A DNA stretch of 64,000 nucleotides from Streptantibioticus rubrisoli (lineage in GTDB: Bacteria > Actinomycetota > Actinomycetes > Streptomycetales > Streptomycetaceae). Shown piece after piece: positions 1-12,243 of this stretch; position 1 is the stretch's first letter; each line of letters starts with the position of its first letter. The stretch covers positions 1-64,000 of the forward strand of contig NZ_JANFNH010000027.1 in assembly GCF_024436055.1 (NCBI RefSeq), given 5' to 3'. The translations under genes and the position numbers were made by a program. The notes beneath the pieces are model-generated. The model was not told the DNA's origin, did not search any database, and worked only from the letters and a program-made list of their open reading frames with translations.

Positions 1-61
1 GGAAACGCTCCCGAAGGCGGCCGGGGCGCAGGCCGCCCCGGGCGTCTCATACGCTCGGGGC

Positions 62-3305
<3,244 letters not shown>

Positions 3306-3500
3306 CAGGTATACGTCACCCGTTCGGCGCATACCAGAAGGATGAGGGAAGCAGTGTTCCATTCGGGCAACCACGGTGGATCGCTGCCCGCGGCGGGCTT
3401 ATCCGGCCTACTGTTGAGGAGCGCTACTGCCGGGCATCAGTCCCAAAGCCGGGCGTGGCAACCAACAGGCGCAGCACCCCCGGCTGTGAGAGGGACGGGC

Positions 3501-5609
3501 ATGAAACCGACGGACAGCGCCGAACCGGCTTCGCGCCGACGGCGGTCCGCCGTGCCGCCGGTACCCCCGGCGGTGCTGCGCGGAGGGCTGGTGGCCGGTG
3601 CCGCGCTGGCGCTCACGGCGGGCGTGGCACGGATACTGGCGGACGGTCACGCGCTGTTCCCCGGCGGCGCGCCGGGCTGGGCGTTCGCCATCCTCACCGG
3701 CATCATCGTCGGCCACCTGGTGGCGCTCGGCCGCGACCGCTGGTGGGGCGGCACCGGATCGGGCGCCGCGCTCACCCTGGCGATGCTGATGCTGTACGGC
3801 TGGGTGCCGTCGGTACTGGTGAGCCTGGCCGTGGTGGTGCTGGTCGGCACGGCACGCAGGCACCGATGGCGGCAGGCGGTGCTGCACGGTGCGGTGGACA
3901 TCCTGGGCATCGGTGCGGCGGCGCTGGCGCTGGCCGTTTCCGGCAACCACCCCTCGGTGGAGAGCCCCTGGCGGCCCGAAACCTGGCAGCTGTCCGCGCT
4001 GCCGGTGGTCATCGCGGCCTCGATGTGCTACCTCGCGGCCACCCGCGCCCTGCTGTGGTACGCGGTGGCGCCGCGCGGCGGCGGGCTGCCCACGGTGGCC
4101 CGTACCGCGCTGATACGGCAGGGCCTGGTCGGGGTGGCGCTGCTGGGCATCTCACCGCTGATCGTCGTGGTGGCCGACCGTATGCCGGTGGTGCTTCCGC
4201 TGTTCGCGGTGCCGTTGATCGCGCTGGACTCCACGCTGTGGATCGCCAGGGCCCGCGCGGAGGAGCAGTTGCGTGATCCGCTGACCGGGCTGCCCAACCG
4301 TCAGTGGCTGCTGGAGCGCACTTGGTCGGCACTGGACCACGCCGAACGCAACGGTGAACGGGCGGCGTTGGTCCTGATCGATCTCGACCGGTTCCGCTCG
4401 GTCAATGACACACTCGGTCATCTCGCCGGTGATCGGCTGCTGTTGCAGATAGCCGACCGGCTGCGGCTCGCCCTGCCGCGCGGTGCGGAGGCCGCCCGCC
4501 TCGGCGGTGACGAGTTCGCGGTGCTGCTTCCCGCCTGCGACTCGCCGACCCGCGCCCAGCGGGTGGCCCGCACGCTGGTGGGGGCCCTCAGCTCACCGCT
4601 CAACCTCGACGGGCTGACGCTGGTGCTGGAGGCCAGCGCCGGGGTGGCGGTCTTCCCGGACCACGCGGTGGACGCCGAAGGGCTGCTGCGGCGCGCGGAC
4701 GTGGCGATGTACGAGGCCAAGCAGGACCGTAGCGGGGTCGAGGTGTACGAGGCCACCCGGGACGGCAACACCCCTGACCGGCTCGGCCTGTTGGGCGATC
4801 TGCGGCGCGCCCTTGACGTGGGCGACGTCAAGCTGCACTACCAGCCCAAGGTCCGGTTCGACGGGCAGGTCGCCGGGCTTGAGGCGCTGCTGCGCTGGGA
4901 GCATCCGGAGCGCGGCCGGGTCAGCCCCGAGGAGTTCATCGCGATCGCCGAGAGCTCCGGGCTGATGCCGCAGTTGACTGAGTACGTGCTGGAGACCGCG
5001 CTGGCGCAGGTGGCGCGGTGGCGGCAGATGGGGATAGAGGTGCCGGTCGCGGTGAACGTCTCGCCGCGCGATGTGCACAGTCCCGGGTTCGCGGGGGCGG
5101 TCGCCGCGCGGCTGGCGCGGCATGGAGTGCCGCCGGGGGCGCTGCAGTTGGAGATCACCGAGCACGTTCTGCTGGAGGATCCGCAGCGTGCCGCCGACAC
5201 GTTGGCCGGGTTGACCGGGCACGGGGTGAAGATGTCGCTGGACGACTTCGGCACCGGGTACTCGTCGCTGGTGCATCTGCGGCGGCTGCCGGTGAGCGAG
5301 TTGAAGATCGACAGGTCGTTCGTCGCCCGGCTGGTGGTCGACACCGAGGACGCGGAGATCGTCCGCTGCACGGTGGACCTGGCGCACTCCCTGGGGCTGC
5401 TGGTGGTCGCGGAGGGTGTCGAGGACGACGAGACATGGGAGCGGCTGCGGGACCTCGGGTGTGACGCGATCCAGGGGTGGCTGGTGGCGGCGGCGATGCC
5501 GCCGGAGGAGACGACGGCTTGGCTGCGGATCCGGGCGAAGAGCGGTTGGCACCGGGGCGACGCGGACGCGGTCGCGGAGGCGTCCTCTTCCGGCCAGCCG
5601 GTGAAGTAG
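3501..5609 (+). CDS. rmdB: Membrane GGDEF-EAL cyclic di-GMP protein, RmdB type
   Basis: 702 aa. The N-terminal half-third (about residues 25-245) holds a run of hydrophobic membrane helices; then a GGDEF domain with intact LGGDEF near residue 335 and an EAL domain with intact EALLRW near residue 460. The EAL catalytic set is complete: [24 protein letters not shown]. No RxxD inhibitory site precedes GGDEF ([15 protein letters not shown]). Position next to ligA and the architecture match RmdB of S. coelicolor (SCO5495), a c-di-GMP phosphodiesterase affecting development; equivalence is by recalled synteny and domains. Start: ATG 3501 after GAGAGGGA; the longer reading from 3342 lacks a ribosome site. 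Net phosphodiesterase activity is expected from the family. Confidence 0.85.
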   Translation: MKPTDSAEPASRRRRSAVPPVPPAVLRGGLVAGAALALTAGVARILADGHALFPGGAPGWAFAILTGIIVGHLVALGRDRWWGGTGSGAALTLAMLMLYGWVPSVLVSLAVVVLVGTARRHRWRQAVLHGAVDILGIGAAALALAVSGNHPSVESPWRPETWQLSALPVVIAASMCYLAATRALLWYAVAPRGGGLPTVARTALIRQGLVGVALLGISPLIVVVADRMPVVLPLFAVPLIALDSTLWIARARAEEQLRDPLTGLPNRQWLLERTWSALDHAERNGERAALVLIDLDRFRSVNDTLGHLAGDRLLLQIADRLRLALPRGAEAARLGGDEFAVLLPACDSPTRAQRVARTLVGALSSPLNLDGLTLVLEASAGVAVFPDHAVDAEGLLRRADVAMYEAKQDRSGVEVYEATRDGNTPDRLGLLGDLRRALDVGDVKLHYQPKVRFDGQVAGLEALLRWEHPERGRVSPEEFIAIAESSGLMPQLTEYVLETALAQVARWRQMGIEVPVAVNVSPRDVHSPGFAGAVAARLARHGVPPGALQLEITEHVLLEDPQRAADTLAGLTGHGVKMSLDDFGTGYSSLVHLRRLPVSELKIDRSFVARLVVDTEDAEIVRCTVDLAHSLGLLVVAEGVEDDETWERLRDLGCDAIQGWLVAAAMPPEETTAWLRIRAKSGWHRGDADAVAEASSSGQPVK

Positions 5610-5817
5610 TTCTCCCGCCCACTCGCCCCGGCACCCCACCCGCGGGCCGCGGCCCCAACCGCGCGCCGGGGCGCGCCCCGCCCTCGCGCGCGGCGCGCCG
5701 GGCCGCGTCATGCCCGTGACCGGGGGAGCCCCGGTGGTTAACCGTTTCGCGGGCGTGCGGCCCGGAGCCATAGGATTGGGCGCGGAAACTACAGACTCAC
5801 TCCCTGAGGATCGCCAC

Positions 5818-6114
5818 ATGCCTGGCATCACGCGCGAGGAGGTCGCCCACCTCGGCCGGCTGTCGCGTCTTGAGCTGAAGGACGAAGAGCTCGATCACTT
5901 CGCCGAGCAGCTCGACGAGATCATCGGCGCGGTCGCCCGCGTCTCCGAGGTGGCCGGCGAGGACGTACCGCCGACCTCCCACCCCCTGCCGCTCACCAAC
6001 GTCATGCGCCCGGACACCGTCCGCCCGTCGCTGACCCCCGAGCAGGCCCTGTCCGGTGCCCCGGCACAGGAACAGCAGCGCTTCAAGGTGCCGCAGATCC
6101 TGGGGGAGGACTGA
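5818..6114 (+). CDS. gatC: Asp/Glu-tRNA amidotransferase subunit C
   Basis: 98 aa, normal length for GatC, the small belt-like subunit that stabilises GatA-GatB. The typical N-terminus [17 protein letters not shown] and the later [12 protein letters not shown] are present. Start ATG 5818 follows CTGAGGA at 5804-5810; a longer in-frame ORF from 5710 runs through the promoter region and is not used. A possible -10 box TAGGAT lies at 5771-5776. First gene of gatC-gatA-orf-gatB, two bases from gatA. Confidence 0.95.
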   Translation: MPGITREEVAHLGRLSRLELKDEELDHFAEQLDEIIGAVARVSEVAGEDVPPTSHPLPLTNVMRPDTVRPSLTPEQALSGAPAQEQQRFKVPQILGED

Positions 6115-6116
6115 CC

Positions 6117-7610
6117 ATGACCGACCTGACCAGGCTCACCGCGGCCGAGACGGCCGCGAAGATCGCCTCCGGCGAGACCTCTGCCGTCGAGGTCGCCCAG
6201 GCCCACCTGGACCGCATCGCCGCGATCGACGAGAAGGTGCACGCCTTCCTGCACGTCGACACCGACGGCGCGCTGGCCGCCGCCCGCGCGGTGGACGACA
6301 AGCGCGCCAGGGGCGAGAAGCTCGGCCCGCTGGCCGGTGTCCCGCTGGCGCTCAAGGACATCTTCACCACCGAGGGCGTGCCGACCACGGTCGGCTCCAA
6401 GATCCTCGAAGGCTGGATCCCGCCGTACGACGCGACCGTCACCAAGCGTCTGAAGGCCGCGGGCATCGTCATCCTCGGCAAGACCAACATGGACGAGTTC
6501 GCCATGGGGTCCTCCACCGAGAACAGCGCCTACGGCCCGACCTCCAACCCCTGGGACCTCACCCGTATCCCGGGCGGTTCCGGCGGCGGCTCCTCGGCCG
6601 CGCTCGCCTCCTTCCAGGCGCCGCTGGCCATCGGCACCGACACCGGCGGCTCGATCCGCCAGCCCGCGGCCGTCACCGGCACCGTCGGCGTCAAGCCGAC
6701 CTACGGCGGGGTGTCCCGCTACGGCATGGTCGCCTTCTCCTCGTCGCTCGACCAGGGCGGCCCGTGCGCCCGCACCGTGCTGGACGCGGCGCTGCTGCAC
6801 GAGGCGATCGCCGGGCACGACCCGCTGGACTCCACCTCCATCGACGCGCCGGTTCCGCCGGTGGTCGAGGCGGCGCGCAACGGCGACGTCAAGGGCCTGC
6901 GGGTCGGTGTGGTCAAGGAGTTCGCCGGTGAGGGCTACCAGGCCGGTGTGATGCAGCGGTTCAACGAGTCCGTGGAGCTGCTGCGCGAACTGGGCGCCGA
7001 GGTCGTCGAGCTGTCCTGCCCGTCGTTCAGCTACGCGCTGGCCGCGTACTACCTGATCGCGCCGTCCGAGTGCTCCTCGAACCTGGCCCGGTTCGACGGC
7101 CTGCGGTACGGGCTGCGCACCGGCGACGACGGCACCCGCAGCGCCGAGGAGGTCACCTCCCTCACCCGTGAGGCCGGGTTCGGCCCCGAGGTCAAGCGCC
7201 GCATCATGCTGGGCACCTATGCGCTCAGCTCCGGCTACTACGACGCGTACTACGGCTCGGCGCAGAAGGTGCGCACGCTGATCACCCGGGACTTCGAGCG
7301 GGCCTTCACGGACGTGGACGTCCTGGTCTCGCCGACCACCCCGACCACCGCGTTCCCGATCGGGGAGCGGGCGGACGACCCGATGGCGATGTACCTCGCC
7401 GACCTGTGCACCATCCCGGCGAACCTCGCGGGCAACGCGGCCATGTCGCTGCCCTGCGGGCTCGCGCCGGAGGACGGTCTGCCGGTGGGCCTGCAGATCA
7501 TCGCCCCCGCGCTGGCCGACGACCGGCTCTACCGGGTCGGCGCGGCGGTCGAGGCCGCGTTCACCGCCCGTTGGGGACACCCGCTGCTTGAGGAGGCACC
7601 GACTCTATGA
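6117..7610 (+). CDS. gatA: Asp/Glu-tRNA amidotransferase subunit A (amidase)
   Basis: 497 aa amidase-signature enzyme that releases ammonia from glutamine for transamidation of Glu-tRNA(Gln) or Asp-tRNA(Asn). The Ser-cisSer-Lys triad is visible: Lys80 in LALKDIF, Ser155 in the glycine/serine-rich [10 protein letters not shown], and nucleophile Ser179 in [12 protein letters not shown] follows GGGGGAGGA and the gatC stop by two bases. Its stop overlaps the next start (ATGA at 7607-7610), so the operon is translationally coupled. Confidence 0.97.
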   Translation: MTDLTRLTAAETAAKIASGETSAVEVAQAHLDRIAAIDEKVHAFLHVDTDGALAAARAVDDKRARGEKLGPLAGVPLALKDIFTTEGVPTTVGSKILEGWIPPYDATVTKRLKAAGIVILGKTNMDEFAMGSSTENSAYGPTSNPWDLTRIPGGSGGGSSAALASFQAPLAIGTDTGGSIRQPAAVTGTVGVKPTYGGVSRYGMVAFSSSLDQGGPCARTVLDAALLHEAIAGHDPLDSTSIDAPVPPVVEAARNGDVKGLRVGVVKEFAGEGYQAGVMQRFNESVELLRELGAEVVELSCPSFSYALAAYYLIAPSECSSNLARFDGLRYGLRTGDDGTRSAEEVTSLTREAGFGPEVKRRIMLGTYALSSGYYDAYYGSAQKVRTLITRDFERAFTDVDVLVSPTTPTTAFPIGERADDPMAMYLADLCTIPANLAGNAAMSLPCGLAPEDGLPVGLQIIAPALADDRLYRVGAAVEAAFTARWGHPLLEEAPTL

Positions 7611-7846
7611 GCACCGTGAAGAAGGTCAAGTGCTTCAAGAACTCCAGGCCCGGCACCTACCTGCAGATCGGCACCTCGCTGTTCGGTGCCGTCTCCGTGA
7701 TCAAGCAGCTGCGTACCGCGCGGAGCGAGGGCGACAAGCTCAAGCTCATCGACGCGGTGGTGGGTGCGACGGCCATCGTCACCGGCGTGGCCCTGCTCGT
7801 ACGCGATCTGCGCCGCCTCGACAGCGGCGACGTCCTCGCCGACTGA
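7607..7846 (+). CDS. Small conserved protein between gatA and gatB, function unknown
   Basis: 79 aa, not assigned to any known function. Basic N-terminus ([15 protein letters not shown]), a hydrophobic central stretch ([17 protein letters not shown]) and a second ([18 protein letters not shown]), so it may associate with the membrane. ATG overlaps the gatA stop by four bases, and gatB starts 24 bp downstream, so it is co-expressed with the amidotransferase. Streptomyces genomes keep a small gene at this position, which argues for a real protein, but a role in tRNA amidation is not shown. Confidence 0.8.
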   Translation: MSTVKKVKCFKNSRPGTYLQIGTSLFGAVSVIKQLRTARSEGDKLKLIDAVVGATAIVTGVALLVRDLRRLDSGDVLAD

Positions 7847-7870
7847 CGGGTCAGAAAAGGGAAAGTTTCC

Positions 7871-9379
7871 GTGACTGTCACTGAAGACCTGGTGTCGTAC
7901 GAGGACGCGCTGGCGGCGTACGACCCCGTCATGGGCCTTGAGGTCCATGTCGAGCTGGGCACCAAGACCAAGATGTTCTGCGGCTGTTCGACCGAGTTGG
8001 GCGCGCCGCCCAACTCGCAGACCTGCCCGACCTGCCTCGGCCTGCCCGGCTCGCTGCCGGTGGTCAACGCGGTGGGCGTGGAGTCCGCGGTGAAGATCGG
8101 GCTCGCGCTCAACTGCGAGATCGCCGAATGGTGCCGGTTCGCCCGGAAGAACTACTTCTATCCGGACATGCCGAAGAACTTCCAGACCTCGCAGTACGAC
8201 GAGCCGATCGCCTTCAACGGCTATCTGGACGTCGAGGTCGACGGCGAGACCTTCCGGGTCGAGATCGAGCGCGCCCACATGGAGGAGGACACCGGCAAGT
8301 CCACCCACATCGGCGGTGCGACCGGCCGTATCCACGGTGCCCAGCACTCGCTGCTCGACTACAACCGGGCCGGCATCCCGCTGATCGAGATCGTCACCAA
8401 GCCGATCGTCGGCGCCGGTGCCAAGGCTCCCGAGGTGGCCAAGGCGTACGTGGCCGAACTCCGCGAGCTGATCAAGACGTTGGGCGTCTCCGAGGCCCGC
8501 ATGGAGATGGGCCAGATGCGCTGCGACGTCAACCTGTCGCTGCGGCCCATCGGCGAGGAGAAGTTCGGCACCCGCTCCGAGACCAAGAACGTCAACTCGC
8601 TGCGCAGCGTGGAGCGTGCCGTCCGGTTCGAGATCCAGCGGCACGCCGCCGTACTGAGCGCCGGTGGCAAGATCGTGCAGGAGACCCGGCACTTCCACGA
8701 GGAGCACGGCTCCACCACCTCCGGCCGGATCAAGGAAGAGGCCGAGGACTACCGGTACTTCCCGGAGCCCGACCTGGTCCCGGTCGCGCCGCCGCGCGAG
8801 TGGGTCGAGGAACTGCGGGCCGGGCTGCCGGAGTTGCCGCGGGTGCGGCGCATGCGCCTGCAGGCGGAGTGGGGCATCTCCGACCACGAGATGCAGTCGG
8901 TGCTCAACGCGGGCGCGATCGACTCGATCGTCGCCACGATCGACGCGGGCGCCCCGGCCGACCAGGCCCGCAAGTGGTGGATGGGCGAACTGGCGCGCCG
9001 CGCCAACGAGTCCGGCACCGACCTGGCCGCGATGCCGATCTCCGCGGCGCAGGTCGCCCGGGTCTGCGCGCTGGTCGCCGAGGGCACCCTCAACGACAAG
9101 TTGGCCCGCCAGGTGATCGAGGCGGTGCTGCTCGGCGAGGGCGACCCGGACCAGGTGGTGGAGCAGCGCGGACTGGCCATCGTCTCCGACGACAGCGCGC
9201 TGGGCGCGGCCGTGGACGATGCCATCGCGGCCAACCCCGCGGTGGCCGACAAGGTCAGGGACGGCAAGGTCGCGGCGGCTGGCGCGCTGGTCGGCGCGGT
9301 GATGAAGGCCACGCGCGGCCAGGCCGACGCCGCCCGGGCCCGTGAGCTGATCCTGGAGCGCCTGGGCGTCCAGGGCTGA
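7871..9379 (+). CDS. gatB: Asp/Glu-tRNA amidotransferase subunit B
   Basis: 502 aa, usual GatB length. It binds the mischarged tRNA and, with ATP, activates the acyl group for amidation by ammonia from GatA. The N-terminal signature [18 protein letters not shown] and the zinc Cys set (CGC ... CPTC) are present, followed by the catalytic cradle ([14 protein letters not shown]) and the C-terminal helical/YqeY tail ending [20 protein letters not shown] start at 7871 after AAAAGGGAAAG. A strong terminator follows at 9397-9435. Confidence 0.97.
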   Translation: MTVTEDLVSYEDALAAYDPVMGLEVHVELGTKTKMFCGCSTELGAPPNSQTCPTCLGLPGSLPVVNAVGVESAVKIGLALNCEIAEWCRFARKNYFYPDMPKNFQTSQYDEPIAFNGYLDVEVDGETFRVEIERAHMEEDTGKSTHIGGATGRIHGAQHSLLDYNRAGIPLIEIVTKPIVGAGAKAPEVAKAYVAELRELIKTLGVSEARMEMGQMRCDVNLSLRPIGEEKFGTRSETKNVNSLRSVERAVRFEIQRHAAVLSAGGKIVQETRHFHEEHGSTTSGRIKEEAEDYRYFPEPDLVPVAPPREWVEELRAGLPELPRVRRMRLQAEWGISDHEMQSVLNAGAIDSIVATIDAGAPADQARKWWMGELARRANESGTDLAAMPISAAQVARVCALVAEGTLNDKLARQVIEAVLLGEGDPDQVVEQRGLAIVSDDSALGAAVDDAIAANPAVADKVRDGKVAAAGALVGAVMKATRGQADAARARELILERLGVQG

Positions 9380-9396
9380 GGCCCGCCACAGGTTAC

Positions 9397-9435
9397 GGAA
9401 GGCGGCGATCCGGTTCCTCCGGGTCGCCGCCTTCC
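9397..9435 (+). terminator. Intrinsic terminator after gatB
   Basis: 17-bp stem (9397-9413 with 9419-9435, one G-U pair) and a TTCCT loop, 17 bp after the gatB stop. No long T tract follows, as is common in Streptomyces. Confidence 0.8.
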
Positions 9436-9659
9436 ACATACCGCCACGCATCCGCCCCGCGCCGCATAAGGCCTGGATAAGCCCCTGATGAGCGCTCGCT
9501 GAAAATTCCCGTCCAAGGCTGTGAGGAAGACCACGAAAGCCGCAAACGATCTCTTCCTGCTGCGAGAGTGGACGGCTGTACCCGGTGTTCTTTGAGGGTC
9601 TTCGGTATGAAAGATCCTTTTGATCGGGGAAGTTCCAACAAGCGCCAGGAAGCAGGGGA
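9436..9659. other. Intergenic region upstream of the MMPL transporter
   Basis: About 220 bp without a gene. It is less GC-rich than its surroundings (e.g. GATCCTTTTGATC near 9613-9625) and presumably holds the promoter for the transporter, but no -35/-10 pair is convincing. No repeat of the two families described elsewhere is present. Confidence 0.4.
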
Positions 9660-11897
9660 ATGGCCGCACTCGCCCGGTGGTGTGTGAATCGCCGCTTCGC
9701 CGTCATCGTGCTGTGGCTGGCGGCGCTCGTCGGACTCAGTACGGCGGCCTTCGCCACCGGATCCGCGTACTCCAGCGTCTACAACGTGCCCGGCACCGAG
9801 GCCGGACGGGCGGCGGCGCTGCTCAACAAGGCCTTCGCCGGCGCGGCGGGCTCCGCCGACACCATCGTCTGGCACACCGCGCACGGCACCGTGCGCACCG
9901 CCTCGGTGCGGCAGCGGATCGGCCACGCGCTGGACGAGGTCGCCAAGCTGCCCGGCGTCCGCACCGTCAGCACCCCGTACGGCCCGCAGGCCGCGGCCTC
10001 CGGTGCCGGTGGCGCGCAGATCAGCCGGGACGGGCACACCGGGTACGCCACCGTCACCTTCGACGCCGACGCCGAGCACCTCAGCGCCAGCCAGGTCAAG
10101 CGGGTGGTCCACACCGCGAAGTCCGCCGCGGCCAAGGACCTCCAGGTGGAGCTAGGCGGTGACGCGATCGCGCTCACCCAGCCGAGCCACGGGCAGCTCA
10201 GCGAGGTCGTCGGGGTGGCGGTGGCCGCCGTGGTGCTCCTCGCGGCGTTCGGCTCGCTGGCGGCGATGTGCCTGCCGATCGTGACCGCCGTGGTCAGCGT
10301 GGGCGCGGCGACGATGGGCATCCAACTGCTCAGCCACATTATGAACATCGCCGACTTCGCACCCATGCTCGGCACGTTGATCGGCCTCGGCGTGGGCATC
10401 GACTACGCGCTGTTCATCGTCACCAGGCACCGCAGAGGACTGCGGCGCGGCCTGTCCGTACCGCGGGCGGCGGAGCGCGCCATCGCCACCTCGGGACGCG
10501 CGGTGGTGTTCGCGGGCGGCACGGTGTGCGCCGCGGTGCTGGGCATGCTCGTGCTGCGGCTGAGCTTCCTCACCGGGGTGGCGATCGCCGCCGCGGTGAC
10601 CGTACTGCTGACCGTCGCCGCCTCGGTCACCCTGCTGCCCGCGCTGTTGGGCGTCATCGGCAGGTTCGCGCTCAGCAAGCGGGAACGGCGGCGGCTCGCG
10701 GAACACGGCCCGCAGCCGGAGCTGCCCACCGGGCTGGCCGCTCGCTGGTCGGGCTTCGTGGAACGCCATCCGCGGCTGCTGGCCGCGGTGGCCGCCGTGG
10801 TGATGCTGGTCCTCGCGGTGCCCACGGTGTCGATGCGGCTGGGCACCTCGGACCAGGGCAACGATCCGTCGACCTCCACCACCCGCAAGGCGTACGACCT
10901 GGTCGCCGAGGGCTTCGGGCCAGGCGTCAACGGCCCGCTGCAGTTGGTCGCGCGGACCGACGACGCGGCCGCCAAGGTCGCCCTGGACAAGCTCACCGAC
11001 ACCCTGCGCGCCACCCACGGCGTCGCCTCGGTGGCCGCCGGAGGCGCCCAGCGCGCCGGTGACGTCGAGGTGTTGACCGTCGTCCCCACCACCGAACCGC
11101 AGTCCCAGGCCACCACCGACCTGATCAACCGGCTGCGGCACGAGGTGATCCCGGCCGCCGAGAAGGGAACGGACCTGCGGGTCGAGGTGGGCGGCGTCAC
11201 CGCGGGATACGACGACTTCGCCTCCGTCATCGTCGGCAAGCTGCCGGTCTTCGTCGGCGTGGTGATCGCACTCGGCGGCGTACTGCTGTTGCTCGCCTTC
11301 CGTAGCCTGGGCATCCCGGTCAAGGCGGGGCTGATGAACCTCGCCGCCGTCGCCTCCTCGTTCGGCGTCGTGGCGGTGATCTTCCAATGGGGCTGGGGCA
11401 GCGAGCTGTTGGGCCTGGGACGGGCCGGTCCCATCGAACCCTTCCTGCCGGTGATCATGGTCTCGGTGCTGTTCGGGCTCTCCATGGACTACCAGGTGTT
11501 CCTGGTGAGCCGGATGTACGAGGAGTGGCAGGAGACCCGCGACAACCGGCGGGCGGTACGGGTCGGGCTGGCCGAGACCAGCCGGGTGATCAACTCGGCC
11601 GCGGTGATCATGATTTCGGTGTTCCTGGCGTTCGTGCTCAGCGGCGACCGGGTGATCGCGATGTTCGGCGTCGGACTGGCCGCCGCCGTGGCGCTGGACG
11701 CTTTCGTGCTGCGCACCCTGCTGGTACCGGCGCTGATGCACCTGCTCGGCCGGGCCAACTGGTGGCTGCCCGACTGGCTGGAGCGCGTACTGCCCCGGCT
11801 GAGCATCGAGCCGCCCGAGACTGAGGCGGTACCGCGACCGCCTAAGGCCCTCCCACCGCCGCAGGCGCTGCGGCCTAAGGCACCGGGCAGCGCATAG
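9660..11897 (+). CDS. MMPL/RND-family membrane transporter
   Basis: 745 aa. Classic MMPL layout: first helix (VNRRFAVIVLWLAALVGLS), an extracytoplasmic loop of about 150 residues, a block of helices from about residue 185 (VVGVAVAAVVLLAAFGSL) to 340, a second extracytoplasmic loop, and a second helix block from about residue 525 (VGVVIALGGVLLLLAF). The proton-relay-type acidic motifs GVGIDYALFI in the first half and GLSMDYQVFLVSR in the second are intact. The family exports lipids or hydrophobic metabolites using the proton gradient; the substrate here is unknown. ATG at 9660 is preceded by AGGAAGCAGGGGA. A 57-aa gene and the LAL regulator follow on the same strand. Confidence 0.9.
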   Translation: MAALARWCVNRRFAVIVLWLAALVGLSTAAFATGSAYSSVYNVPGTEAGRAAALLNKAFAGAAGSADTIVWHTAHGTVRTASVRQRIGHALDEVAKLPGVRTVSTPYGPQAAASGAGGAQISRDGHTGYATVTFDADAEHLSASQVKRVVHTAKSAAAKDLQVELGGDAIALTQPSHGQLSEVVGVAVAAVVLLAAFGSLAAMCLPIVTAVVSVGAATMGIQLLSHIMNIADFAPMLGTLIGLGVGIDYALFIVTRHRRGLRRGLSVPRAAERAIATSGRAVVFAGGTVCAAVLGMLVLRLSFLTGVAIAAAVTVLLTVAASVTLLPALLGVIGRFALSKRERRRLAEHGPQPELPTGLAARWSGFVERHPRLLAAVAAVVMLVLAVPTVSMRLGTSDQGNDPSTSTTRKAYDLVAEGFGPGVNGPLQLVARTDDAAAKVALDKLTDTLRATHGVASVAAGGAQRAGDVEVLTVVPTTEPQSQATTDLINRLRHEVIPAAEKGTDLRVEVGGVTAGYDDFASVIVGKLPVFVGVVIALGGVLLLLAFRSLGIPVKAGLMNLAAVASSFGVVAVIFQWGWGSELLGLGRAGPIEPFLPVIMVSVLFGLSMDYQVFLVSRMYEEWQETRDNRRAVRVGLAETSRVINSAAVIMISVFLAFVLSGDRVIAMFGVGLAAAVALDAFVLRTLLVPALMHLLGRANWWLPDWLERVLPRLSIEPPETEAVPRPPKALPPPQALRPKAPGSA

Positions 11898-11988
11898 ATC
11901 GGGAAGTCGCCCGATGTGGCGCACCCCCCTGGGAGACGAGGCTTGGGGCAGATCGAGAAAGCCCGAGTCACCAGTCACAGGGGGCGTC

Positions 11989-12162
11989 ATGTACTACTAC
12001 GAGTCCGAGATCCGGTCCCGCGCCGCCGAACTGCGGCAGGCCGCCTACCAGTGGCGGCAGGCCCAGGAGGCGCGCCGCGGCGGAGCCGCCGCCGCACCGG
12101 CGGCGAGCGGCCGCACGATGGCCCGGCTGCGGTCCCTCATCCACCCGCGACTGGCCGCCTGA
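11989..12162 (+). CDS. Small basic protein, function unknown
   Basis: 57 aa, not recognised. Starts MYYYESEIRSRAAELRQ, a predicted amphipathic helix rich in Arg/Glu/Gln, then an Ala-rich linker and a basic tail (MARLRSLIHPRLAA). ATG 11989 has ACAGGGGG seven to eight bases upstream; this is preferred over the in-frame ATG at 11914, which has no ribosome site. It lies between the MMPL transporter and the LAL regulator. Short hydrophilic proteins of this type are widespread in Streptomyces without an assigned role. Confidence 0.6.
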   Translation: MYYYESEIRSRAAELRQAAYQWRQAQEARRGGAAAAPAASGRTMARLRSLIHPRLAA

Positions 12163-12213
12163 CCAGCCGGTATGACCGTCACCGTGCCGGTGGGCAGTAC
12201 ACTGCGCGCCGGA

Positions 12214-12236
12214 TTGTCAGACCCCTGTGCGATGCT
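12214..12236 (+). promoter_or_regulatory. RecA-NDp-like motif placed for a leaderless LAL transcript
   Basis: TTGTCAGAC, eight bases, then GATGCT. The first eleven bases (TTGTCAGACCC) are identical to those of the motif upstream of ligA and the spacing is the same; the -10 has G instead of T at its first position. The GTG at 12244 begins eight bases after the -10, so transcription would start at or very near that codon. Confidence 0.45.
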
Positions 12237-12243
12237 CGGCATC

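Noticed and set aside
5640-5710. GC-only inverted repeats after the GGDEF-EAL gene as a terminator
   Set aside because: The sequence is so biased (GCGCGCC/GGCGCGC) that many weak pairings exist; no single stem stands out.
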